A model generated the notes under the pieces. That model saw only the letters and a program-made list of their open reading frames with translations. It was not told the DNA's origin and made no database searches. A stretch of 64,000 nucleotides of DNA, taken from contig CAKOYF010000003.1 in assembly GCA_934130595.1 (NCBI GenBank), forward strand, positions 73,615 to 137,614. The letters are read 5' to 3'. Source of the stretch: an uncultured Clostridia bacterium. Lineage in GTDB: Bacteria > Bacillota > Clostridia > TANB77 > CAG-465. A program made the translations under genes and the position numbers. Of this stretch, positions 35,226 to 43,993 are shown piece by piece (the first letter of the stretch is position 1; each line of letters starts with the position of its first letter).

Positions 35226-35241
35226 AAAAAGACTTTATTTT

Positions 35242-35763
35242 TTATCCAAAGCATTTTTCTAATCTGTACATTGTCTCTAAGAGTATGTACTTAGCTATAT
35301 TTCCTGTTGCATTAATTTTAGCGTCAGAATCTGCTAAATTCATTTCATCTTTGCTAGTCATGTTAAATATTACTACTTTTACTTTGTTTCGTTTTACACT
35401 TATTATTTTGTAATTATAGTCTTTATCTAACAACCACTTTTTAAATGTATTTCCATCACAAAAAGAAATATTTGTTGCTTTTAGCATCCACTTTTTATCT
35501 TTAGGTTTTGCAAAGCTAATATCAATATCTTGAAGTAATACTACTGCTGTAATATATGGTCTCTCATTATAAATATTTAAAACCATTACTCTTTTTCCAA
35601 TACACTCACTAAAAGCTTTTGGTAATGTATCTTCTAGATAAGCACATAACTGCACATTCCTTATACTTATATCATCACCCATAATTTTTTCAAGATTATT
35701 TGTCTCTAGTTCGTTAAAAAATACTCTGTATTTTGTATCTGTACCAGCTTGATATAACTGCAT
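35242..35763 (-). CDS. Orphan cytoplasmic protein of unknown function
   Basis: A 173-residue protein, not recognised. No signal peptide or membrane helix; a mix of beta-prone segments (KRVMVLNIYNERPYITAVVLL, split here into two strands) and a C-terminal helix with NIAKYILLETMYRLEKC. It is a single-gene unit with its own terminator and one of only two perfect TTGACA-17-TATAAT promoters found in the window, so it should be well expressed. A GGAG site stands eight bases before the ATG. The 5' leader is about 80 bases. Confidence 0.7.
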   Translation of the reverse strand: MQLYQAGTDTKYRVFFNELETNNLEKIMGDDISIRNVQLCAYLEDTLPKAFSECIGKRVMVLNIYNERPYITAVVLLQDIDISFAKPKDKKWMLKATNISFCDGNTFKKWLLDKDYNYKIISVKRNKVKVVIFNMTSKDEMNLADSDAKINATGNIAKYILLETMYRLEKCFG

Positions 35764-35846
35764 ACATATCTCTCCTTTCTTTATTTAAATTAAGTTATTT
35801 CCAGTAAATATTAATTTATTGACTCTCTTATCATTTTGCCTGAGGT

Positions 35847-35875
35847 ATTATAACATTTTTTGGTAGTTATGTCAA
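35847..35875 (-). promoter_or_regulatory. Perfect consensus promoter of the orphan gene
   Basis: TTGACA (35870-35875), 17-base spacer, TATAAT (35847-35852) on the minus strand, with about 80 bases of leader before the start codon. Confidence 0.85.
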
Positions 35876-35975
35876 GTTTTTTTGCAAATGATTTGTGTTT
35901 TTTATAAAAAAATTAATATATTTTTTGTAATATTTATATATTTTTTGTCAAATAATATTTATGAGGTTAATTTAT

Positions 35976-36665
35976 ATGGAAAGTAAAAAATATAAAGATA
36001 ATAGTTCAAATTTTATTACATGCATTGCAATTATTATAATAATTATCATAATTGGATATGTAGCATATACTCTACTTAAGAACAATAATTTTCTTAATCT
36101 AAATGAATTTAACTCAAAAACTGAAAACAATTTATCTGAAAAACGTTTAGAGACAAAAAACGATACAGAAAATATAATTGCTCAAAAAGAAATAACTTAT
36201 AAAGAAACAGAAATAGCAAGTTACACATCTACCTTATATGATAACCAAGAAAGCCGTGTTTATAATATAAACAAAGCCTGCTCAACTTTAAATGGTACAG
36301 TTGTAAAACCTGGTGAAGAATTTTCATTTAATAATACTATAGGTCCTATGGGAGAAGCAAATGGATATAAAAAAGCTACAGGCTTTGATGCAAATGGAAA
36401 ACTAATTCAAATAAGTGGCGGTGGAATGTGCCAAATAAGCAGTACACTCTACAATGCTGTTCTTCTTGCAAATTTAGAAGTTACAGAAAGACATCCTCAC
36501 AGTAGAAGAGTAAATTATGTTCCAGTAGATAAAGACGCTACTATCTACTACGGTTCATTAGATTTTAAGTTTATTAATAATACATCAAATGACTTAAAAA
36601 TAGTTGCCGAAAACGACAACTATTCTGTTACAATTAAAATATATAAAATAGAGCAGTCTAATTGA
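35976..36665 (+). CDS. VanW-family membrane-anchored protein
   Basis: A 229-residue protein with one N-terminal membrane helix (about residues 16-36, nine isoleucines in a row region) and an extracellular VanW domain: KACSTLNGTVVKPGEEFSF, GGGMCQISSTLYNA and ERHPHSRRVNYVP. VanW domains occur in vancomycin-resistance clusters and in many clostridial surface proteins; their biochemical role is not settled. No resistance genes are nearby. The first ATG (35961) overlaps the GAGG site; ATG at 35976 has correct spacing. Confidence 0.88.
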   Translation: MESKKYKDNSSNFITCIAIIIIIIIIGYVAYTLLKNNNFLNLNEFNSKTENNLSEKRLETKNDTENIIAQKEITYKETEIASYTSTLYDNQESRVYNINKACSTLNGTVVKPGEEFSFNNTIGPMGEANGYKKATGFDANGKLIQISGGGMCQISSTLYNAVLLANLEVTERHPHSRRVNYVPVDKDATIYYGSLDFKFINNTSNDLKIVAENDNYSVTIKIYKIEQSN

Positions 36666-36674
36666 TAGACTGCT
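36652..36674. terminator. Bidirectional terminator between vanW-like gene and divIC
   Basis: A perfect 9-bp stem (36652-36660 with 36666-36674), five-base loop, overlapping the stop of the VanW gene and abutting the stop of divIC on the other strand; T-rich on the plus side. Confidence 0.7.
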
Positions 36675-36992
36675 TTATTTATTTGAATCAATATATACTG
36701 TTTCATATGGTTTTACTAATCCAAGCTTTTCTCTTGCTACAGATTCTATATACTCATCTGATTTTATATTCTCATTTTTATTATTGTAATACTCTACTAA
36801 ATTTTGCTTTGATTCTATTTCTTTTGTATACATATCTATTTGAGAGTTGTATTTATTTAGCTTTAGCTGTTGCTCAAAAAAAGTTACACAAAAATACATA
36901 ACAAACCCTATTATGAATATATGTACCATATTAAGAGACTTTTTTCTCTTTTTTAGATTTTTTCTTTCTCTTACTTCCTGAACCTTTTTCAT
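36675..36992 (-). CDS. divIC: Septum formation initiator DivIC
   Basis: A 105-residue single-pass membrane protein: a basic cytoplasmic tail, a membrane helix (about residues 23-40), a coiled coil (QLKLNKYNSQIDMYTKEIE) and the family-specific end ESVAREKLGLVKPYE. DivIC links with FtsL and DivIB in the divisome. It overlaps yabQ by 62 bases in another frame but has its own GAGGG site, so the overlap seems real. The order yabP-yabQ-divIC is that of spore-forming Firmicutes. Confidence 0.92.
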   Translation of the reverse strand: MKKVQEVRERKNLKKRKKSLNMVHIFIIGFVMYFCVTFFEQQLKLNKYNSQIDMYTKEIESKQNLVEYYNNKNENIKSDEYIESVAREKLGLVKPYETVYIDSNK

Positions 36993-37479
36993 TTTTCAAC
37001 CCTCTTCTTCTAAAATTATTCTTCTTGTTAAAAACATTTAGTAGTTTACATTTTAAATTTATCATAAGAGAAAACAATTTGCAACATTTTTTAGCTATTT
37101 TTTGGCTAATTTTACAAAAAATACCAATCCATAATTCTATAGGAACACATAAAAATTTTACAATACCTTTAACCATATAAAAAACACTACTATAAAATTT
37201 AATTAAAGATTTACTTATAACCTTTCTACTTATAGCTATTCCAATTCCAATAGCCAAAAACATATATCCTCTTACTCTATCTTCTATTACATTTACCATA
37301 TATATTGCAGTTAAAAAAGTTATTATACAAAAAAATATAATATCTTGTAACATTACAATATATATAGAATTTTTCTTTTGTACCTTTCTTAGAGTTCTAA
37401 ATACATCAAAAATACAAGATATTATAATTCCAAGTATAATAAAAAAAATGAAATCATTAAACTGCTTTATTACAGACAT
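36931..37479 (-). CDS. yabQ: Spore cortex biosynthesis protein YabQ
   Basis: A 182-residue membrane protein. Three or more hydrophobic segments lie in the first 110 residues, with IFDVFRTLRK after the first, as in YabQ, and the C-terminus is strongly basic (NKKNNFRRRG, KGSGSKRKKKSKKEKK). In B. subtilis YabQ sits in the mother-cell-derived outer forespore membrane and is needed for cortex formation under sigma-E. Two bases separate it from yabP. Confidence 0.9.
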   Translation of the reverse strand: MSVIKQFNDFIFFIILGIIISCIFDVFRTLRKVQKKNSIYIVMLQDIIFFCIITFLTAIYMVNVIEDRVRGYMFLAIGIGIAISRKVISKSLIKFYSSVFYMVKGIVKFLCVPIELWIGIFCKISQKIAKKCCKLFSLMINLKCKLLNVFNKKNNFRRRGLKNEKGSGSKRKKKSKKEKKVS

Positions 37480-37481
37480 TT

Positions 37482-37769
37482 CTATTTAAATAATTTTCCC
37501 ATTATTCCTTGCTTTTTATTTTGAGCTGCATCTGAATATGCAATAGCACTTGTTTTTCCTTCAATTATTAATTCGTTATTGTCTAAATTTAGCTTGTTCA
37601 TTTTTAAGCTTTCTCCTTTTATAGTTAAAAGCCCTAACTCTGTTTGAACAATAACTAATTCATCATCAAAGCTTAATATATCTTCTACTCCAGTAACTAC
37701 AGCTTTTTCTCTGTTTTGAATTACAATATTTTGCTCTCTAAATTGTTTATTTTTATCTTCCATGTTCAA
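37482..37769 (-). CDS. yabP: Sporulation protein YabP
   Basis: A 95-residue protein with the YabP/YqfC fold pattern: AVVTGVEDILSFDDELVIVQT followed by GLLTIKGESLKMNKLNLD, and ELIIEGKTSAIAYSD at the end. It is required at a mid stage of sporulation in B. subtilis. The AGGTGA site gives a clear start. Upstream on the minus strand, GAATAAA and CATATATA elements faintly resemble a sigma-E promoter, which would fit, but the match is weak. Confidence 0.9.
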   Translation of the reverse strand: MNMEDKNKQFREQNIVIQNREKAVVTGVEDILSFDDELVIVQTELGLLTIKGESLKMNKLNLDNNELIIEGKTSAIAYSDAAQNKKQGIMGKLFK

Positions 37770-37812
37770 TCACCTAATATTATATATGCAAGAACTATTT
37801 TTTTATTCAAAA

Positions 37813-37838
37813 AAATGGATATTAAAAAATATCCATTT
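37813..37838 (-). terminator. Terminator after the HAD-like gene
   Basis: A perfect 11-bp stem (37813-37823 with 37828-37838), four-base loop, then TTTTTG on the minus strand; overlaps the last codon. Confidence 0.8.
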
Positions 37839-38301
37839 AATATAATTTAACTTTATCTATGCCTTTAAACTCTTTTACTACTATGTGTTTTATTTTTTTC
37901 TTTATATCTTCACTTAATAAATTATAGCACATATTTTCTTTTCCACCTACACTTTGGCAGTCATCTTCAATTAATATGTCAGGCATTTCTTCTTTTATTA
38001 GAGTTGCATAACTTTGTCTAGGCTGTCTATATCCTACCATAGATCCTACAAATCCTAATTCATCTAAATGCTGAGCCATTCTCATTGCTCTTCTTCCACA
38101 TAATGAAGTTAAATATATAATTTCATATCCTTCTTCTTGCCATTTTTTTAATGTCTCTATAGCATTGTCTATTGGTACATAACTATTTACACATATTCTA
38201 GATATGATATTATCTCGTTTGGGTTTTAAAATTGTCCCCTCCACAAATATCATAATCTTTTTGTTATTGTTTTTAATTTTATCTATAATAATAAAGCCCA
38301 T
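37837..38301 (-). CDS. HAD-like protein lacking the nucleophile aspartate
   Basis: A 154-residue protein with the HAD fold order: strand 1 KIMIFVEGTIL, motif II IIYLTS, and motif IV DILIEDD. In active HAD phosphatases strand 1 ends in D-x-D-G-T; here it is FVEGT, so the nucleophile Asp is gone and the general-acid Asp is Glu. It may be a pseudoenzyme or use another chemistry. The gene follows uvrB by 14 bases and ends in a terminator, so it is probably made with UvrB. Confidence 0.7.
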   Translation of the reverse strand: MGFIIIDKIKNNNKKIMIFVEGTILKPKRDNIISRICVNSYVPIDNAIETLKKWQEEGYEIIYLTSLCGRRAMRMAQHLDELGFVGSMVGYRQPRQSYATLIKEEMPDILIEDDCQSVGGKENMCYNLLSEDIKKKIKHIVVKEFKGIDKVKLY

Positions 38302-38315
38302 TACACATCACCTTT

Positions 38316-40283
38316 TTATTTCATATTTTTGAGTTCTTCTATAAAGTCTCTAATTGTAGCTGCTTTTTCAAATTCATACTTTCTAGCATAAGCCATCATT
38401 TCTTCTGTTAATCTTTCAATTGATTCTTCAATTGTCTCTCCCTTTTTAACATTTACTTCATTTTGTTCATCATCTTCTTTAAATGTAGCTTTTACTGTAT
38501 CTCTTATTTCTTTTATTATAGTATGTGGAACTATGCCATGTTCCTCATTATATTTCATCTGAATTTCTCTTCTTCTGTTAGTTTCATGAATTGCTTTTTC
38601 CATAGATTCAGTTAGCTCGTCTGCATACATTATTACTCTACCATTAGAATTTCTTGCAGCTCTTCCGATTGTTTGAATTAATGATCTTTCACTTCTTAAA
38701 AATCCTTCTTTATCTGCATCTAGAATAGTAACTAATGAAACTTCTGGAATGTCTAATCCTTCTCTTAATAGATTTATTCCAACAAGTACATCAAATTTAC
38801 CAAGTCTTAAATCTCTTATTATCTCTAGTCTATCTAGAGCTTCTATATCTGAATGCATATATCTAACTTTTATATCTTTTTCAGTTAAATATGCAGTTAA
38901 TTCTTCTGCCATTTTTTTAGTAAGTGTTGTTACTAATACTCTTTCTCCTGACTCAACAACTTCGTGAATATTTTTAGTTAAATCTTCTATTTGTCCATCA
39001 GTAGGTTTTACCACAATCTTAGGATCAAGTAACCCAGTAGGTCTTATAATCTGTTCTGCAGTTACCTGAGAATGAGCTTTTTCATAGTCTGCTGGTGTTG
39101 CACTAACAAATATTATTTGTTTTACTTTTTTCTCCCATTCTTCAAATTTCAAAGGTCTATTATCAAAAGCAGAAGGAAGTCTAAATCCATTTTCTACTAG
39201 TGATTCTTTTCTTGCTCTATCTCCATTATACATTCCTCTAATTTGTGGAACAGTTACATGAGATTCATCTACAACAACTAAGAAATCATCTCCCATATAA
39301 TCAAAAAGAGTATAAGGTGTAGAACCCTTTTCTCTTCCAGATAACACAGCAGAATAGTTTTCTATTCCTTGGCAAAATCCTGTTTCTTTTAGCATTTCTA
39401 TATCAAAATTAGTTCTTTGCTCTATTCTATATGCTTCAACTACTTTGTCTCTTTCTTTAAAGTATTTTACTCTTTCTTCAAGTTCTTTTTCTATTTTTCC
39501 TATAGCACTATCTATCTTTTCTTTTTGAATAACATAGTGAGATTTCGGATATATAAATTCATGTTTAGATGTAGCCTTTACTTTACCTGTTATTGCCTCT
39601 ATTAAGCATACTCTATCTATTTCATCTCCAAAAAATTCTAGTCTTATTGCTTCTTCACCATTTCCAGCAGGGAATATATCTACTACATCTCCTTTTACTC
39701 TAAATTCTCCACGTTTGAAGTCCATTTCACTTCTTGTGTATTGCATCTCAATAAGTCTTTCAAGAACATCATCTCTTTCAATTTTCATTCCTGGACGAAC
39801 AGATAATACCATAGAACTATAGTCTTCTGGAGAACCTAAAGAATATATTGAAGAAACTGATGCCACAATTATTACATCTTTTCTCTCAAATAAAGCTGCT
39901 GTTGCACTATGACGTAGCTTATCTATCTCATCATTTATTTGACTTTCTTTTTCAATATATGTATCAGTAGATGCAATATATGCTTCTGGTTGGTAATAAT
40001 CATAATATGATATGAAATACTCTACAGCATTTTCAGGAAAAAATTCTTTAAGCTCACTATATAACTGTCCTGCTAATGTCTTATTGTGTGCCATTACAAT
40101 TGTAGGTTTATTTACTTGTGCAATTACATTTGCTATTGTAAAAGTTTTTCCAGATCCTGTAACTCCAAGTAGAGTTTCTCCCTTATTTCCTTTTTTTATT
40201 CCATCTACTAATGTCTTTATTGCTTCTGGTTGATCACCAGTTGGTTTATATTTTGAATGTAATTTGAATTTTGCTTCTTCCAT
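38316..40283 (-). CDS. uvrB: Excinuclease ABC subunit B
   Basis: A 655-residue helicase-like core of nucleotide excision repair. Walker A GVTGSGKT (40-47), the beta-hairpin region [11 protein letters not shown] that clamps [16 protein letters not shown], the QTIGRAARN helicase motif VI and a C-terminal UVR domain ([20 protein letters not shown]) binding UvrC. Full length. In many bacteria uvrB is under LexA; I found no GAAC-N4-GTTY site in its upstream region. Confidence 0.98.
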   Translation of the reverse strand: MEEAKFKLHSKYKPTGDQPEAIKTLVDGIKKGNKGETLLGVTGSGKTFTIANVIAQVNKPTIVMAHNKTLAGQLYSELKEFFPENAVEYFISYYDYYQPEAYIASTDTYIEKESQINDEIDKLRHSATAALFERKDVIIVASVSSIYSLGSPEDYSSMVLSVRPGMKIERDDVLERLIEMQYTRSEMDFKRGEFRVKGDVVDIFPAGNGEEAIRLEFFGDEIDRVCLIEAITGKVKATSKHEFIYPKSHYVIQKEKIDSAIGKIEKELEERVKYFKERDKVVEAYRIEQRTNFDIEMLKETGFCQGIENYSAVLSGREKGSTPYTLFDYMGDDFLVVVDESHVTVPQIRGMYNGDRARKESLVENGFRLPSAFDNRPLKFEEWEKKVKQIIFVSATPADYEKAHSQVTAEQIIRPTGLLDPKIVVKPTDGQIEDLTKNIHEVVESGERVLVTTLTKKMAEELTAYLTEKDIKVRYMHSDIEALDRLEIIRDLRLGKFDVLVGINLLREGLDIPEVSLVTILDADKEGFLRSERSLIQTIGRAARNSNGRVIMYADELTESMEKAIHETNRRREIQMKYNEEHGIVPHTIIKEIRDTVKATFKEDDEQNEVNVKKGETIEESIERLTEEMMAYARKYEFEKAATIRDFIEELKNMK

Positions 40284-40338
40284 TTATATCTCCTTTTTTG
40301 TAGACTATCTAACTTTAAATAACACTTTTTACTATACA

Positions 40339-40367
40339 ATAATATCATTTTATCCTCAAAAATACAA
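40339..40367 (-). promoter_or_regulatory. uvrB promoter
   Basis: TTGTAT (40362-40367), 17-base spacer, TATTAT (40339-40344) on the minus strand, about 55 bases before the start codon. No LexA box overlaps it. Confidence 0.6.
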
Positions 40368-40464
40368 GAAATTGTGAACTATTTTACTTCATAATAGCTA
40401 TATATAAAATATATAACTTATAAATAGATATTTGTTTAGTATTTTTATATTTATATATATCTAC

Positions 40465-40493
40465 TTGATTTTGTTTTAAATATACTATATTAT
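40465..40493 (+). promoter_or_regulatory. Promoter of the small plus-strand protein gene
   Basis: TTGATT (40465-40470), 17-base spacer, TATTAT (40488-40493), 20 bases before the start codon at 40513. Confidence 0.55.
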
Positions 40494-40512
40494 TTGTAAT
40501 AGGTGACGATAT

Positions 40513-40971
40513 ATGAATAAGAAAAAAATCTTTTTTATATTTTTAGTTGTTATAATTATTTTTGTTTTAGGAATATTAATATTTAATTCATATTCAAGCA
40601 AAAAGAATGAAACGCTATTAGATAATGACAACCAAGTAAAAGTTCTATATGAAGTATATAACGATTTCTTAAATTACTATAATTCAAATATTATTCTAGA
40701 TGAAAGTGCTTTAAGAAATTTCATAACACACGAAGAATTTAGCTCAGAAAATAAAGAACTGCTAAAAAAGGTTGAAAAAAATTCAGACGATGATTACAAA
40801 GTTACCTATATTATGTCAGTTGAATATAACTTATCTAACAATATGCTAACCGTATCTCTATCTAATGATAATTCTCAAAAAATAAACAGCTTCAACTATT
40901 TGCTAAAGCCTACTCTTTTTGAAATAAAGTATTTATCTCCAAAAGTAAGAAATATAAGTGAAGGTTATTAA
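40513..40971 (+). CDS. Small membrane-anchored or secreted protein
   Basis: A 152-residue protein, not recognised. A short basic N-terminus and one membrane helix (residues about 5-24, FFIFLVVIIIFVLGILIF) precede a hydrophilic region with alternating charged and aromatic residues; no lipobox cysteine. It probably faces the outside. AGGTGA lies seven bases before the start, and the gene has its own promoter and terminator. It diverges from uvrB. Confidence 0.65.
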   Translation: MNKKKIFFIFLVVIIIFVLGILIFNSYSSKKNETLLDNDNQVKVLYEVYNDFLNYYNSNIILDESALRNFITHEEFSSENKELLKKVEKNSDDDYKVTYIMSVEYNLSNNMLTVSLSNDNSQKINSFNYLLKPTLFEIKYLSPKVRNISEGY

Positions 40972-41002
40972 AAAAAGGATGTTAAATTAAACATCCTTTT
41001 TT
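40971..41002. terminator. Bidirectional terminator
   Basis: A 13-bp stem (40971-40983 with 40990-41002), six-base loop, with A-run before and T-run after; serves the plus gene and probably the minus gene at 41.0 kb. Confidence 0.8.
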
Positions 41003-41037
41003 GCTTTTTCTATGCGATTATATATTGTATATCTTTT

Positions 41038-41322
41038 CTAAAAATTTTGATAAACTTCAAATAATTTTAAAAGTAATTTACGAATATTAGATGTGTTTGA
41101 ATTTTCTTGTGAATCTTTTAATGTCTTATCCAAACTGTTTATCATAACTCCCATTTCATATTTATCTACTTTCATTTTGTCTTTTAACTTAATCATTACC
41201 TCATCAATTGCATCTGTATATTTATTTTGCTCTAATAAATTATTTCTAAATTCATTTAAAGAATAACGCATAATTTTTAGTTCTTCGCTGTCTAATTCTA
41301 TTTTCTTTTTCTTTTCAAACAT
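41038..41322 (-). CDS. Small helical protein of unknown function
   Basis: A 94-residue soluble, mostly helical and highly charged protein (DSEELKIMRYSLNEFRNNLL at the N-terminus, IRKLLLKLFEVYQNF at the end). No family recognised. It is 19 bases downstream of the MYG1 gene and probably co-transcribed with it. Confidence 0.55.
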   Translation of the reverse strand: MFEKKKKIELDSEELKIMRYSLNEFRNNLLEQNKYTDAIDEVMIKLKDKMKVDKYEMGVMINSLDKTLKDSQENSNTSNIRKLLLKLFEVYQNF

Positions 41323-41341
41323 TATAACTCACCTTATTTAA

Positions 41342-42271
41342 TTATCTATTTGCTAAATTTGCAAGTTTCATTGCATCTTCTTTAGTCTCAGCTGTACAAA
41401 TAAAGCATGCATTATGACAAAATCTTGCTGTTTTAATGCCTGTTACTTCTTGTAGCTTTTCATCTCTTAATCCTGCCCATTCTTTTGGTAGACTTTTTCT
41501 ATTTTCAAAACTTCCCTCTTCTTTAGGTACTGTATATACGTTGTATCCACCTCTATTTGAAGGAAATACTACAAACAATATTTCTTTTGCTTTTTCATTT
41601 TCTGAGTTTAATACTAAGCTTTTCCATGGCATAAATTCATTTAGTACTAAAATATTGTTTTCTGATTCTTCAATTGCTTTTTCTACTATTGCCTTTGCTT
41701 GTAGTTTAGAATACTCACCTTCAAATACATTTTTAACTACTATTTTAGCTAACTCTATTGCTTCAACGAACTTATCATCTGAATCTACTTTTTCATTCCA
41801 TCTTGGATTAAATGTAGCTATAATACTTGCAAGTGTAACATATTTATATTCTACATCAATAGTTGGAGTAACTCCATTATCATTTGCATCAATAAATTGA
41901 ATCATATTTTTGTCTATTTGTTTTTTAAAATACCCAATATCATTTGGATTTATTCCTATCTTTTCTAGTATTTTATCTCCATATTTTCTCCAAACAAGTC
42001 CACATGCTGCATATGGTACACCATTTTCTCTTTTTCCATTTCCGCCTGCTTGGTGATGGTCTAATTCTCCAAGACCTACATCATACACTATAACACTATC
42101 TTTTGCTTCATTTCTATACTCATTTATTCTATATACTGCTATATTATCTAAAAGTAGAGATAGTAACACTGTTGCAAATACTTCATCTGCATGAAAAGTA
42201 CCGCTATGTGTAACACAATCTGCTTTATCTAAATCTTTAGTTGTTGTTATATTTCCAAATTCTAATTTCAT
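41342..42271 (-). CDS. MYG1-family DHH-type hydrolase
   Basis: A 309-residue member of the MYG1 (UPF0160) family, related to DHH phosphoesterases. The metal site is visible in VTHSGTFHADEVFA (His22, His27, Asp29) and ELDHHQAGG (Asp71, His72, His73). Eukaryotic MYG1 is an exonuclease acting on RNA; the bacterial role is not known. It is full-length and followed by the small helical protein gene. Confidence 0.9.
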   Translation of the reverse strand: MKLEFGNITTTKDLDKADCVTHSGTFHADEVFATVLLSLLLDNIAVYRINEYRNEAKDSVIVYDVGLGELDHHQAGGNGKRENGVPYAACGLVWRKYGDKILEKIGINPNDIGYFKKQIDKNMIQFIDANDNGVTPTIDVEYKYVTLASIIATFNPRWNEKVDSDDKFVEAIELAKIVVKNVFEGEYSKLQAKAIVEKAIEESENNILVLNEFMPWKSLVLNSENEKAKEILFVVFPSNRGGYNVYTVPKEEGSFENRKSLPKEWAGLRDEKLQEVTGIKTARFCHNACFICTAETKEDAMKLANLANR

Positions 42272-42335
42272 ATTCTTCCTCCTGCTATATTTTAGTATAG
42301 TATATCATTATAATATATTTTTAGCAAGAAAAAAA

Positions 42336-42360
42336 CTAGCATATAAATGCTAGCTTTTTT
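42336..42360 (-). terminator. HU gene terminator
   Basis: A 7-bp core stem (42336-42342 with 42347-42353) flanked by A and T runs that extend the helix; T-run on the minus strand. It follows the HU stop codon. Confidence 0.75.
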
Positions 42361-42373
42361 TAAATCATATTTA

Positions 42374-42646
42374 CTAGTTAACTTTAGCTTTTAATTCACT
42401 ACCAGCTTTGAAAGCAACAGATTTGCTTGCTGGGATTTTAATAGCTTCACCAGTTCTAGGGTTTTTACCCATTCTTGCAGCTCTTTCAGAAATTCTAAAA
42501 GTACCAAATCCTGCTACTGCAACTTTGTTTCCTTTTTCAAGTTCTTCTTTAACAACTTCAAAAACTCCATTGAATGCTTTTTCGCTATCAGCTTTTGTCA
42601 TTCCAGTTTTTTCAGCTAATGTTTTAATCATTTCTGCTTTTGTCAT
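42374..42646 (-). CDS. hup: DNA-binding protein HU
   Basis: A 90-residue histone-like protein: MTKAEMIKTLAEKTGMTKAD, then VAVAGFGTFRISERAARMGKNPRTGE, the arm region that wraps DNA with the proline, and IKIPASKSVAFKAGSELK. The frame can be opened at a GTG (42655) inside the ribosome site, but ATG at 42646 with AGGGGGTG upstream is right. Monocistronic with a strong promoter and terminator, as expected for an abundant nucleoid protein. Confidence 0.97.
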   Translation of the reverse strand: MTKAEMIKTLAEKTGMTKADSEKAFNGVFEVVKEELEKGNKVAVAGFGTFRISERAARMGKNPRTGEAIKIPASKSVAFKAGSELKAKVN

Positions 42647-42693
42647 ATATTTCACCCCCTAGAAATAACAAATAACTTTATTATTTCACCCAG

Positions 42694-42722
42694 ATTATAG
42701 CATAATTAATGCAATAAAACAA
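42694..42722 (-). promoter_or_regulatory. HU promoter
   Basis: TTGTTT (42717-42722), 17-base spacer, TATAAT (42694-42699) on the minus strand, 48 bases before the start. Confidence 0.65.
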
Positions 42723-42747
42723 GCTTGTATGCTTATTTTTAACTAAT

Positions 42748-43320
42748 TTAGCCTATATATTTTGACTTGTTGTCATTTATACTATTATCTACGCCAATCC
42801 AATATATTTGCTCTATTTCATTTATTTGAGTATCTAAATATTCTTTTTCAAGTTTTCCACCTAAAGCTTGTATTGTTTTAGCTGAACCAATATTTGATTT
42901 TTCACAATCAAGCATTACACTTTTTAATCCTGCCTTTTGACACTCTAATAGTGCTAAGAACAAATTATACTTATTATATCCCTTCTTGCGTTCAGTAGGT
43001 CTTATTGAATATCCTATATTTCCATTTTTTTCTCTTAGTTTTTTATTTAATGCTAATCTTATATTTACCATTCCGATAATTCTATTATCTTTTTCTCTTA
43101 CTAAAAATAATGTTTTAGTAGGGACCTTTTCTTCAGTAATAGCTCTTTTTTCATCTTCACCAATTTTTACTAACCAATTTTCATAAGTATCATTTTTTAA
43201 ATATCTTGCAAGTCCTCCCACTCCATTTATTTGTGAGTTATATTCATAAAATTCATTTATATAATCTATAGCTTGCTCTTTATACTCAATTGTTGGTTTT
43301 ACTAACATCATTTTTTCCAT
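42748..43320 (-). CDS. GNAT-family N-acetyltransferase
   Basis: A 190-residue acetyltransferase with the GNAT core: RIIGMVNIRLALN (strand 4), NIGYSIRPTERKKGYNKYNL (the pyrophosphate-binding loop between strand 4 and helix 3) and MLDCEKSNIGSAKTIQALGG. The acceptor is unknown; it resembles predicted acetyltransferases of the YjdJ/DUF type that act on small amines or proteins. The longer frame from 43347 overlaps the next gene's stop without a ribosome site; ATG at 43320 after AAGGAG is chosen. Confidence 0.82.
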   Translation of the reverse strand: MEKMMLVKPTIEYKEQAIDYINEFYEYNSQINGVGGLARYLKNDTYENWLVKIGEDEKRAITEEKVPTKTLFLVREKDNRIIGMVNIRLALNKKLREKNGNIGYSIRPTERKKGYNKYNLFLALLECQKAGLKSVMLDCEKSNIGSAKTIQALGGKLEKEYLDTQINEIEQIYWIGVDNSINDNKSKYIG

Positions 43321-43330
43321 TTTTTTCTCC

Positions 43331-43831
43331 TTATATTTCAAATTCAATTATTTCTTCTTTTATTTTTTCTTCTACAAAAGTATGTTCAAATTCTGATACT
43401 ACTTTTCCTCCCATATGTAGATAGAATCCAAGTGTTGGATTTCCTTTTAAACAATCTATTCTCATTTTGCTATATCCCATATCTTTTATCTCTTTTTTAG
43501 CTTTCTCAAATAATCTTTTTCCTATTCCTTTTCCTTTAAATCCTTCTAATAAGTACAATGCATTTATTTGTCCAAACTCTTCATATCCTTTTTCTTGACA
43601 TTTTCCATATCTACAAAAACCAATAACAGTATTATCTTTTTTAGCTACCAAATAATTTCCATCTTCAGTTATTCTCTTTTTTATTTTCTCTGAGCTGTTC
43701 TCAACATTTTTTATTCTAAAATTTATAGTCTCATCTTTCATTAATCCGCTATATTGTGTTTTCCATGTATATACATTTACTATAGCAATTTGTAATGAAT
43801 CTTCTTGTTTTGCTTTCATTATTTCTATCAT
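43331..43831 (-). CDS. GNAT-family N-acetyltransferase
   Basis: A 166-residue acetyltransferase. KDNTVIGFCRYG is strand 4, INALYLLEGFKGKGIGKRLFE holds the acetyl-CoA loop (G-x-G-x-G/K), and DCLKGNPTLGFYLHMGG is typical for the end of the fold. It is ten bases upstream of a second GNAT gene, so the two are probably co-transcribed although their sequences differ. Substrate not known. Confidence 0.85.
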   Translation of the reverse strand: MIEIMKAKQEDSLQIAIVNVYTWKTQYSGLMKDETINFRIKNVENSSEKIKKRITEDGNYLVAKKDNTVIGFCRYGKCQEKGYEEFGQINALYLLEGFKGKGIGKRLFEKAKKEIKDMGYSKMRIDCLKGNPTLGFYLHMGGKVVSEFEHTFVEEKIKEEIIEFEI

Positions 43832-43993
43832 TTTTTTCTACCTCCGAAACTGTCTTATAATAATATAATACAAAAGTTTACACTTTTTTTCAACTCAAAG
43901 CCTATATTATTTTTAAGATATATTTACTTATATTACTTTTTATGTTAAAATTGTTTTCCGATGTCTATTATTTTTTTAAAGGAAGTGATACTA

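Larger units (their letters stand above)
34721..35241. other. 521-base gap with decayed coding sequence
   Basis: No intact gene. It holds an ATG-led fragment at 34838, a very A/T-rich stretch (34955-35040) with TA repeats, a broken frame ending at 35164 and a terminator belonging to the next minus-strand gene. No RNA gene was recognised. Confidence 0.6.

Noticed and set aside
36931..36992. A wrong start for divIC because of its 62-base overlap with yabQ
   Set aside because: The ribosome site GAGGG and the basic N-terminus fit the given start, and both reading frames are family-typical through the overlap.
40284..40400. A LexA box upstream of uvrB (GAAC at about 40376)
   Set aside because: GAAC is followed by N4 and TTAC rather than GTTY, so it does not fit the site found twice at lexA.
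41436..41900. A 154-residue plus-strand frame opposite the MYG1 gene
   Set aside because: It lies wholly inside a well-supported gene on the other strand and has a composition typical of antisense translation.
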